Positions 1 to 5,564 of a stretch of DNA of 7,080 nucleotides are shown piece after piece (the stretch's first letter is position 1; each line of letters starts with the position of its first letter). The DNA comes from Winogradskyella sp. (GTDB taxonomy: Bacteria > Bacteroidota > Bacteroidia > Flavobacteriales > Flavobacteriaceae). The stretch is from contig JASBSE010000183.1 of the NCBI GenBank assembly GCA_030149115.1, positions 1 through 7,080 of the forward strand, written 5' to 3'. The notes under the pieces are model-generated. The model had not been told where the DNA came from, did no database searches, and saw only the letters and a list, made by a program, of their open reading frames with translations. Position numbers and translations under genes: made by a program.

Positions 1-102
1 AGTGTAAAAACAAGTAATATTAAAAGCAGATAGTTCTTCACAAAAAGTGTTTTTGTAAATATAACAAATGCAATATCTAGTTATTGTAAATGTTATGATA
101 AA

Positions 103-133
103 AAAATGCCTAAACGTAGGGTTTAGGCATTTT
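103..133 (-). terminator. Rho-independent terminator, probably bidirectional
   Basis: There is a perfect 13-bp inverted repeat, AAAATGCCTAAAC at 103-115 and GTTTAGGCATTTT at 121-133, around a 5-nt loop GTAGG. On the minus strand the stem runs into a seven-T tract (bases 106-100), partly inside the stem. On the plus strand the tract is four T. It lies about 285 nt past the serS stop, with no earlier good hairpin between, so it probably ends the serS transcript together with the small ORF at 219-287. It could also serve a plus-strand gene ending left of the window. Confidence 0.75.
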
Positions 134-218
134 GACCAGCAAAATAAATGTGCTATTAACCATTATTTGTTTAAATATGATTCAATTACTTTGTCGTGGT
201 GTTTTCAATACTTTATAG

Positions 219-287
219 TTAGAAAAAAACCTTGCTTACCATAACAACTAGTGCAATGAGTAGTACAATACGTTTTACATTTTTCAT
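219..287 (-). CDS. Possible 22-aa single-span hydrophobic peptide
   Basis: A 22-codon ATG-to-TAA ORF sits between serS and the downstream terminator. The peptide starts MKNVKRIVLLIALVV and ends MVSKVFF: a basic N-terminus followed by about 15 hydrophobic residues, as in a tiny single-pass membrane protein or an unprocessed signal sequence. AAGGA lies 11 nt upstream of the ATG, unlike the main genes here, which lack Shine-Dalgarno motifs. The ORF ends in a run of seven T (coding strand) just before TAA. If one T were missing, the frame would continue to SNYKVLKTPRQSN and stop, giving 34 residues. I do not recognise a family. It may be a real small protein, a damaged longer one, or chance. Confidence 0.3.
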   Translation of the reverse strand: MKNVKRIVLLIALVVMVSKVFF

Positions 288-417
288 AATTAGGCTAATC
301 CTTGATTTGGACCGCTAACTTGATAAAAATAAACAAAAAAAGCGAAGAAATACACGAAAAATCGATTAAAAACATATTTTTTTAACAAATGAGTCCGAAT
401 TTTTCGACAGAAATAAT

Positions 418-1689
418 CTACGAAATCATGTCAAACCCAGTGTATGGTACTAATACGTTAGGAATTTTAATACCATCTTTGGTCTGGTAGTTCTCTAAAA
501 TTCCAGCTAACACTCTTGGTAATGCTAAAGAACTTCCGTTTAAAGTATGGCATAATTCGTTTTTACCATCACTATTTTTAAAACGCAATTTTAAACGATT
601 GGCTTGGAAGGTTTCAAAATTTGAAACTGAAGAAATTTCTAACCAGCGATCTTGAGCTGTAGAGAATACTTCAAAATCGTAAGTTAGGGCTGAAGTAAAG
701 CCTAAATCTCCACCACATAGGCGTAATATTCTGTAAGGTAATTTAAGCTCTTTTAAAATGCCCTTAACGTGTTCTACCATACTGTCTAAAGCTTCGTAAG
801 ATTTGTCTGGATGCTCCACTCTAAGTATTTCTACTTTATCAAATTGATGCAGACGATTTAATCCTCTTACGTGTGCTCCATAGCTACCTGCTTCGCGTCT
901 AAAACAAGGTGTATAGCCTGTGATTGCTTTAGGCAATTCATCTTCATTTTGAATGGTATCTCTAAAGATATTTGTTGCAGGAACTTCTGCTGTTGGTATT
1001 AAATACAGATTGTCTGCTGTAACATGATACATTTGTCCTTCTTTGTCTGGTAACTGACCTGTTCCAAAACCAGAAGCCTCATTTACTAAATGAGGCACTT
1101 GCATTTCGGTATAGCCTGCTTCAGTATTTTTATCTAAAAAATAAGTAATTAATGCACGTTGTAATTTTGCGCCTTTTCCTTTATAAACAGGGAAACCAGC
1201 ACCTGTAATTTTATTACCAAGTTCAAAATCTATGATATCGTACTTTTTTGCAATTTCCCAATGTGGTAAAGCACCTTCAAACAAAGTAGGGATATCGCCT
1301 TCGCGATAAACTTCTTCATTGTCCTCGTCAGTATTTCCAGAAGGAACAATTTTGTTAGGTACATTAGGAATTTTGTACAATAACTCATTGAGTGCGTCTG
1401 CTTTTTCACTAAGCTCTTGTTCTAATGCTTTAACAGTATCTTTTAACTGCGTTGTTTTTTCCTTTAAAACATTTGCTTTTTGAACTTCGCCAGATTTAAA
1501 TAAATTACCAATCTCTTTTGATAGAGCATTAGATTCTGCTTTTGTGTTATCTAATTGTGTCTGAAGATTTCTTCGGTCTTCGTCTAATGTAATAACATCG
1601 TTAATCATCTCGGTAGCATCAATATTTCGTTTTGCTAAACCGTTAATAACAGCCTCTTTATTTTCTCTAATAAAAGCAACTTGTAGCAT
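418..1689 (-). CDS. serS: Seryl-tRNA synthetase
   Basis: SerRS is a cytosolic class II aminoacyl-tRNA synthetase that charges tRNA-Ser (and tRNA-Sec where present) with serine using ATP. The 423-residue product is full length for bacterial SerRS. Residues 1-110 form the tRNA-binding domain, with a long charged coiled coil at about 35-105. The catalytic core follows: the TAE serine-binding motif at 233-235, motif 2 with FRREAGSYG from 263 and the RGLNRLHQFDKVE segment, LCGGDLGFTSALTYDFE around 324-340, EISSVSNFETFQANR at 351-365, and motif 3 NGSSLALPRVLAGILENYQ at 384-402. The ATG start gives the family-typical MLQVAFIREN. There is no Shine-Dalgarno, only an A/T-rich leader. It lies 79 bp after the HTTM gene on the same strand, and a TAnnTTTG box at 1738-1745 suggests its own promoter. 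Motif 3 reads SSLALPR rather than the E. coli-type SGLAVGR, a variant I associate with Bacteroidota, not a defect. Confidence 0.98.
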   Translation of the reverse strand: MLQVAFIRENKEAVINGLAKRNIDATEMINDVITLDEDRRNLQTQLDNTKAESNALSKEIGNLFKSGEVQKANVLKEKTTQLKDTVKALEQELSEKADALNELLYKIPNVPNKIVPSGNTDEDNEEVYREGDIPTLFEGALPHWEIAKKYDIIDFELGNKITGAGFPVYKGKGAKLQRALITYFLDKNTEAGYTEMQVPHLVNEASGFGTGQLPDKEGQMYHVTADNLYLIPTAEVPATNIFRDTIQNEDELPKAITGYTPCFRREAGSYGAHVRGLNRLHQFDKVEILRVEHPDKSYEALDSMVEHVKGILKELKLPYRILRLCGGDLGFTSALTYDFEVFSTAQDRWLEISSVSNFETFQANRLKLRFKNSDGKNELCHTLNGSSLALPRVLAGILENYQTKDGIKIPNVLVPYTGFDMIS

Positions 1690-1708
1690 ATCTAAAAAAA
1701 TTTGAATT

Positions 1709-1724
1709 TACGCCAAAAAGCGTA
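1709..1724. other. Small inverted repeat in the serS leader
   Basis: TACGC (1709-1713) and GCGTA (1720-1724) can pair around a 6-nt loop. On the minus strand an A/T stretch with seven T follows before the serS ATG. It could be a weak terminator for the HTTM gene or a leader structure for serS. Five base pairs are too few to decide, and none of the T-box landmarks I looked for are present. Confidence 0.2.
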
Positions 1725-1737
1725 TAAAATAGGGCAA

Positions 1738-1745
1738 CAAAAGTA
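1738..1745 (-). promoter_or_regulatory. Candidate serS promoter, -7 box TACTTTTG
   Basis: Read on the minus strand, these bases are TACTTTTG, an exact match to the Bacteroidota -7 consensus TAnnTTTG. About 20 bp upstream is a T-rich GTTT in place of the -33 TTG, so the upstream element is imperfect. A start site a few bases downstream would give a serS 5' leader of roughly 40 nt. Such boxes arise by chance in AT-rich DNA, so this rests on its position in the intergenic gap. Confidence 0.45.
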
Positions 1746-1768
1746 ATAAGAATTTAAGCAGATAAAAA

Positions 1769-3076
1769 CTATTTTGAAGGCAATATCCAGTCGTGGTGTT
1801 TAAAATGATGCCATTCTTCGTTAGCAAGGTCTACTTTTGGGTCTATAAGTGATCTAGATTGCTTACCATTTATACTAACATAAGCTCTAACATAGACTTT
1901 AACAGACTTTCCTTTTTTAGCAAAATCTTGTTTAAGATGCTGTGCAAATTGCCAAATAATATCTGGTTTAGTGCTTGCTCCTCTTTGTTGCTTTTTTGTG
2001 AGATAATCACTGAGCTTAATAGGAATCTGCTTATTAGTGGCCTCATCAATAACTCGATAACTAATAGTGCCACTTTTAGCGCGTAGCATCATACGCCAAG
2101 ATAGGCGATGGCCTTCTTCGGTCCACAATACATCACCTTCAAAATAATGATGACGTAGAGGAAGTGCTATCTGGATAAGGAAGTAAGTAATAAAAATTGT
2201 TATAAATAAGGAGCTGTAATTTGGAGTTATAACTTCGTTTACGTTATATAATTCTTTCTTTTTGAGAAAGATATTTCTAATGGTTTTAGGTTCAAAAAAG
2301 AAGAGGCTAAATGCTATGGCCAAATAAGGGAAAATGCCAACTTGTAATACAATAGAGTTAAATAAATGAAAGAATATTGAAATAAAAAAGGCAAATTTTC
2401 GTGTTGGTTTAAATAATAAAGCAGGAATAATTAAACCGTCAAACATAATGCCTCCATACGCCAAAAAATAATGAAGCCACTCTTTTTGTAGTAAACCACC
2501 AATTATAGGATAATCTGCTTTGCCTTCCATTAATATTCTAATGAACGTTGTATCTAACCAATCTGGATATAACTTAGCAATAGTTGCGTAGGTGTAGAGT
2601 ATAAACAGTTGTATGATAAACACCCATTTGCACCAGGCAGGCATTGAAATTCGCTTTAATGATGGGTTTAATTTTACATCTACAGAAGCATATCTGTTTG
2701 CTGGCATTAAGACCATTAAAAAACTCAAAATAAAGAGAAAGTAATAATGGTTGTTGTATGAAGACTTTTGCATTAAATAGGTTGCTGTCCACATTACGGC
2801 AAACATGAACATGCTAAAACGGTACTTATATCCAACCATAATGAGTAGCCCAAAAATTCCCATTATAATGTAGTAGGCATACATCCAGTTACCAGGTAGA
2901 GGTTGTAACCACTCAAAACCAATAAATGAAAATGTAAACTCAGGGTCTATAAGGGTACGCTTTACCCAACCTGTAAAAACAGCTCCTACTGATTCTAAAA
3001 AACAGAGTAAACCAAAGATAATCCTAAAGATAATAAGGCCAGAATTATCAATATGTTTAAATAGAAACTTAGACAT
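1769..3076 (-). CDS. HTTM / vitamin K-dependent gamma-carboxylase-like membrane protein
   Basis: The 435-residue product resembles the HTTM family, which includes vertebrate vitamin K-dependent gamma-glutamyl carboxylase. That enzyme uses reduced vitamin K, CO2 and O2 to convert protein glutamates to gamma-carboxyglutamate. Roughly eight or nine hydrophobic segments lie between about residues 13 and 306. Family hallmarks are NNHYYF (108-113), YATIAKLYPDWL (163-174), HLFNS (237-241) with GIFPYL (247-252), and LPLRHHYFEGDVLWTEEGHR (305-324) followed by LSWRMMLR. K168 falls where I would align the catalytic lysine (K218) of the human enzyme; this is alignment by eye. The C-terminal 110 or so residues are soluble and rich in charged residues and histidine (EWHHFKHHDW near the end). 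The ATG overlaps the last 8 bp of ribF, implying co-transcription and probable translational coupling. No carboxylation substrate is visible nearby, and the function of bacterial homologues is largely unknown, so carboxylation is not established. Confidence 0.85.
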   Translation of the reverse strand: MSKFLFKHIDNSGLIIFRIIFGLLCFLESVGAVFTGWVKRTLIDPEFTFSFIGFEWLQPLPGNWMYAYYIIMGIFGLLIMVGYKYRFSMFMFAVMWTATYLMQKSSYNNHYYFLFILSFLMVLMPANRYASVDVKLNPSLKRISMPAWCKWVFIIQLFILYTYATIAKLYPDWLDTTFIRILMEGKADYPIIGGLLQKEWLHYFLAYGGIMFDGLIIPALLFKPTRKFAFFISIFFHLFNSIVLQVGIFPYLAIAFSLFFFEPKTIRNIFLKKKELYNVNEVITPNYSSLFITIFITYFLIQIALPLRHHYFEGDVLWTEEGHRLSWRMMLRAKSGTISYRVIDEATNKQIPIKLSDYLTKKQQRGASTKPDIIWQFAQHLKQDFAKKGKSVKVYVRAYVSINGKQSRSLIDPKVDLANEEWHHFKHHDWILPSK

Positions 3077-3983
3077 CTATTGTTTTTATATGCTCTAAAG
3101 CATTAGTCATATCATTACTTAACTGTTTCTTCAGAGCTTCAAGATTTTCGAATTTCTGTTCGCTTCGTAACCAATGTAAAAACTCAATTCTTAAAGTTTC
3201 TCCATAAATATCTTTATCAAAATCAAAAAAGTGAACTTCTATAGATCTTGTTTTTCCGTCTACTGTTGGGTTAGTACCAATATTCATCATACCATAAATT
3301 GTTAAGTCTTCTATTTCAGATTTAACAACATAAACACCGTCTCTAGGTATTAATTTGTAGGATTCTTTAATAGCAATATTAGCTGTAGGGTAGTCTAATG
3401 TTCTTCCTATACCTTTTCCTTTTATAACTTCACCGGAAATGAAATAATTATAACCCAAATAGGAATTAGCAATTTCAATATTACCATTGTTTAGTGCTTT
3501 TCTAATTTTTGTAGAGCTTACAGTAACATCCTCAATTTCTTGAGCGGTGATTTCTTCAACCTTAAAATTAAAAGCTTTAGCAAAGATTTTTAAATCATCA
3601 ATATTGGCACTTCGGTTTTTGCCAAAATGATGGTCGTAGCCTATAACAATTTGCTTGGTATTGAGTTCATCTACGAGAATTTGCTCCACATAGTCTTTAG
3701 CAGAAAGATTAGCGAATTCTTTTGTGAATTCTTTTACAATAACCTCTTCAATTGCTAAATTCTTAAGAAGTTGAATACGCTCATCAATAGTATTGAGAAG
3801 TTTTATGGTATCATCTTTTTGAAGCACCATACGAGGATGCGGAAACAATGTTAATACCGTAGGAACAAGATTCTCTTTTTGAGCAAGAGAAACAACGCGT
3901 TTTAGTATTTTTTGGTGACCAATATGGACTCCGTCAAACGTACCTATAGTAATTATTTTTTCAGTCTTCAAAGCAATTCCCAA
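3069..3983 (-). CDS. ribF: Bifunctional riboflavin kinase / FAD synthetase
   Basis: RibF phosphorylates riboflavin to FMN and adenylates FMN to FAD in the cytosol. The 304-residue reading has both domains. The N-terminal nucleotidyltransferase half shows GTFDGVHIGH (14-23, the HxGH motif), FPHPR (47-51), GYDHHFGKNR (115-124) and SSTKIRKAL (156-164). The C-terminal kinase half shows GKGIGRTLDYPTANI (189-203), GVYVV, MMNIGTNPTVDG (232-243) and EVHFFDFDKDIYG (249-261). No ATG or GTG occurs in any frame between the pth stop and the HxGH motif, and the in-frame upstream TAA is at 4007-4005. The start must therefore be non-ATG. TTG at 3983 is used here because it is the longer reading and nearer the usual family N-terminus. 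TTG at 3971 (MKTEKIITIG) is a serious alternative, since a candidate promoter at 3992-3999 would leave almost no leader for 3983. It follows pth by 49 bp and overlaps the HTTM start by 8 bp. Confidence 0.96.
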   Translation of the reverse strand: MGIALKTEKIITIGTFDGVHIGHQKILKRVVSLAQKENLVPTVLTLFPHPRMVLQKDDTIKLLNTIDERIQLLKNLAIEEVIVKEFTKEFANLSAKDYVEQILVDELNTKQIVIGYDHHFGKNRSANIDDLKIFAKAFNFKVEEITAQEIEDVTVSSTKIRKALNNGNIEIANSYLGYNYFISGEVIKGKGIGRTLDYPTANIAIKESYKLIPRDGVYVVKSEIEDLTIYGMMNIGTNPTVDGKTRSIEVHFFDFDKDIYGETLRIEFLHWLRSEQKFENLEALKKQLSNDMTNALEHIKTIDV

Positions 3984-3991
3984 TATTTTAT

Positions 3992-3999
3992 CAAAGTTA
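3992..3999 (-). promoter_or_regulatory. Candidate ribF promoter, -7 box TAACTTTG
   Basis: On the minus strand the bases read TAACTTTG, an exact TAnnTTTG match identical to the box in front of prs. No good TTG lies 19 bp upstream. If used, transcription would begin about 3985-3988, too close to the TTG at 3983 for a normal leader but about 15 nt before the TTG at 3971. ribF may instead, or also, be read from pth. Confidence 0.35.
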
Positions 4000-4032
4000 G
4001 GTCTTTAAACAGAAAATTAATAATGAAGTAGG

Positions 4033-4665
4033 CTATTTTCCGTTAAATTGATTCATAGTGTTATTAACTCCGGCAAGAGCGAAGGACTTAACTAATTCTG
4101 CTGAAATTTTAAGGCGTTCTTCGAGTTTTGAATTTTCTTCTTCATTCCATTCACCGAGAACATAATCAATTTGTCTTCCCTTGCTAAAGGCATCACTAAT
4201 ACCAAACCTAAAACGATTATATTTTGTGGTTTGTAGTTTATCTTGAGTATCTTTTAACCCATTGTGTCCACCATCACTTCCTTTTGTTTTTAATCTAAGT
4301 GTGCCAAAAGGTAAGTTGAGGTCGTCGGTAATAACTAGTAGGTTGCTTAGTGGTATTTTTTCTTTTTCTAACCAATACTTTATAGCTTTACCACTAAGGT
4401 TCATGTAAGTGCTTGGCTTTAGAAGAATTAATGTTCTGCCCTTAACTTTTAAGGTTGTTACATTACCAAGTTTTACGGTTTCAAAAGTGGCTTCTTCCTT
4501 TTCAGCTAAATAGTCTAAAATTTTAAAACCAATGTTATGTCTGGTGTTATGATATTTTTCACCAATATTACCCAATCCAACAATTAAGAATTTTTTCATA
4601 AGGTCTTCTTCATTTTCGTTAACGGTGTTACCAAAACCAAGCCACTTTTTTAAGTGTTTCCACAT
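4033..4665 (-). CDS. pth: Peptidyl-tRNA hydrolase
   Basis: Pth cleaves the ester bond of peptidyl-tRNAs that drop off ribosomes, recycling tRNA in the cytosol. In the 210-residue reading the core starts at MKKFLIVGLGN (23-33). Residues matching the E. coli active site by eye are N33, H43 (TRHNIGF; E. coli H20), N89 in YMNLSG, D114 in TDDLNLP (E. coli D93), and H134/N135 in GGHNGL. The first ATG adds 22 residues (WKHLKKWLGFGNTVNENEEDL before Met23) with a basic, aromatic start and an acidic end. An internal ATG at 4599 would give the standard-length enzyme. I list the longer form because the frame is clean and I loosely recall similar extensions in flavobacterial entries; this is uncertain. 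The ATG is only 15 nt past the end of the rplY terminator T-tract, so how pth is transcribed is unclear. ribF follows after 49 bp. Confidence 0.96.
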   Translation of the reverse strand: MWKHLKKWLGFGNTVNENEEDLMKKFLIVGLGNIGEKYHNTRHNIGFKILDYLAEKEEATFETVKLGNVTTLKVKGRTLILLKPSTYMNLSGKAIKYWLEKEKIPLSNLLVITDDLNLPFGTLRLKTKGSDGGHNGLKDTQDKLQTTKYNRFRFGISDAFSKGRQIDYVLGEWNEEENSKLEERLKISAELVKSFALAGVNNTMNQFNGK

Positions 4666-4687
4666 TCTGTTTAATTTGTGTAAAAAT

Positions 4688-4718
4688 AAAAAAGCATTCT
4701 GTATAAGAATGCTTTTTT
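4688..4718 (-). terminator. Rho-independent terminator after rplY
   Basis: A 13-bp perfect inverted repeat, AAAAAAGCATTCT (4688-4700) and AGAATGCTTTTTT (4706-4718), surrounds the loop GTATA. On the minus strand it is followed by TTTTTTATTTTTA down to 4681. It starts 22 nt past the rplY stop and should end the prs/rplY transcript. The U-rich right arm could also stop plus-strand transcription. Confidence 0.88.
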
Positions 4719-4740
4719 AATATCTGAAAAGTTTTTTGAA

Positions 4741-5385
4741 CTATTCTTGAGCTTCTGCTGCTGGAGTTTCAGCTGCACCTTCTGCAGTTTCTCCTTCTTC
4801 AGTTTCATCTTCATCATCGTCAGCACCTGCAACAGATAATCTACTACGTCTTACTTGGCAAACAACTATGTTATCTGGGTGCATAAATTTATAGTCCTCA
4901 TTAGTAAGCTGACTAATGTAAAGCTTAGAACCTATTTTTAAAGGAGTAATATCTACCTCTATAAAATCTGGTAATTTAGAAGGTATAGCTTTAACTCTTA
5001 ATTTACGGTAAGGTACTCTCAAGTTACCACCATTAAGAACTCCTCTAGAAGTTCCAACAGTTTTCACAGGAATTTCCATAGTGATTTCTCTATCATCATA
5101 GATTTCATAAAAATCTATGTGAAGAATTTTGTCGGTTACTGGGTGAAATTGAATGTCTTGCATAACAGCATTAAATTCTTCACCGTTATCTAAGGCAATC
5201 ACAACTGTATGCGCATTTGCGGTATATACAAGTTTAGAGAATGCCAATTCTGGTGCAAAGAAATGCACTGGCTTAGCTTCCGCTCCGTATAATACGCAAG
5301 GAACCTGACCAGCATTACGTAAGGCTTTTGTTGACGTTTTGCCTACGCTTTCTCTTTGAGATCCATTAATTGTAATTGATTTCAT
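4741..5385 (-). CDS. rplY: 50S ribosomal protein L25 / general stress protein Ctc
   Basis: L25 binds 5S rRNA in the large ribosomal subunit. The 214-residue product is the long TL5/CTC form rather than the roughly 95-residue E. coli L25. The N-terminal 5S-binding domain occupies about 1-92, with RESVGKTSTKALRNAGQVPCVLYG (split here as RESVGKTSTKALR at 11-23 and NAGQVPCVLYG at 24-34) and IQFHPVTDKILHIDFYEI at 78-95. The C-terminal beta domain covers about 98-182, with VLNGGNLRVPYRKLRVKAIP at 116-135. The tail from 187 to 214 is acidic and low-complexity (Asp, Glu, Ala), as in many bacterial CTC proteins. The ATG start MKSITINGS is typical; there is no Shine-Dalgarno, only AT-rich leader. It lies 179 bp after prs and 75 bp before pth, with a terminator in the latter gap. 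The prs-ctc-pth order supports the identity. Confidence 0.97.
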   Translation of the reverse strand: MKSITINGSQRESVGKTSTKALRNAGQVPCVLYGAEAKPVHFFAPELAFSKLVYTANAHTVVIALDNGEEFNAVMQDIQFHPVTDKILHIDFYEIYDDREITMEIPVKTVGTSRGVLNGGNLRVPYRKLRVKAIPSKLPDFIEVDITPLKIGSKLYISQLTNEDYKFMHPDNIVVCQVRRSRLSVAGADDDEDETEEGETAEGAAETPAAEAQE

Positions 5386-5433
5386 TTTAAAAGTTTAATT
5401 ATTAAATATTTAAATTCCTCGTTTTGAGGGCTG

Positions 5434-5441
5434 CAAATTTA
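5434..5441 (-). promoter_or_regulatory. Candidate rplY promoter, -7 box TAAATTTG
   Basis: The minus strand reads TAAATTTG, an exact TAnnTTTG match, 49 nt before the rplY ATG. No TTG sits at the right distance upstream. The predicted leader contains a short CCTC-AAAAC-GAGG hairpin (5418-5430). The large gap after prs makes a separate rplY promoter plausible, but the box alone is weak evidence in AT-rich DNA. Confidence 0.35.
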
Positions 5442-5455
5442 AACATATAATAGAG

Positions 5456-5480
5456 AAATACTAGCCTTTTTGTAGTATTT
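5456..5480. other. Hairpin in the prs-rplY gap
   Basis: AAATACTA (5456-5463) and TAGTATTT (5473-5480) form a perfect 8-bp stem with a 9-nt loop. On the plus strand the stem ends in six T, but no plus-strand gene precedes it. On the minus strand it lies about 85 nt past the prs stop with a poorer T-tract. It might weaken read-through from prs into rplY or be an RNA-processing structure. A second imperfect hairpin, GAATTTTC with GAAAAATTC, lies at 5493-5513. Confidence 0.3.
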
Positions 5481-5564
5481 TTTAATGACAAGGAATTTTC
5501 AAAAGAAAAATTCTTAACAAACTATGATAGGCTAGACAAAAAAAGGTATGTTGAATTACTTGTT

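Larger units (their letters stand above)
1..417. other. AT-rich non-coding interval downstream of serS
   Basis: This stretch of just over 400 bases has no substantial ORF. It holds a clear hairpin terminator (103-133) and a possible 22-codon hydrophobic ORF on the minus strand (219-287), listed separately. At 40-56 there is a weak A/T hairpin (ACAAAAA, loop GTG, TTTTTGT) with only one G-C pair, which I do not call as functional. A plus-strand frame is open from base 1 to a TAG at 31-33 and could be the last ten codons of a gene outside the window, but nothing identifies it. I see no RNA gene or repeat here. Confidence 0.6.

Noticed and set aside
1690..1768. A T-box or other riboswitch in front of serS
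   Set aside because: The leader would be only about 40-80 nt, too short, with no specifier loop, T-box sequence or antiterminator.
193..1801. 12-nt direct repeat GTCGTGGTGTTT at 193-204 and 1790-1801, both reading KHHD in one minus-strand frame
   Set aside because: About one or two 12-mer coincidences are expected by chance in 7 kb, and the flanks do not match.
1859..2792. Other-frame open frames of about 70 codons inside the HTTM gene, on both strands
   Set aside because: They lie wholly inside a well-supported membrane protein, show no family resemblance and have no start context of their own.
5461..5535. 7-bp inverted repeat CTAGCCT / AGGCTAG in the prs-rplY gap
   Set aside because: Arms are short and about 60 nt apart in AT-rich DNA; no known operator or attachment site is suggested.
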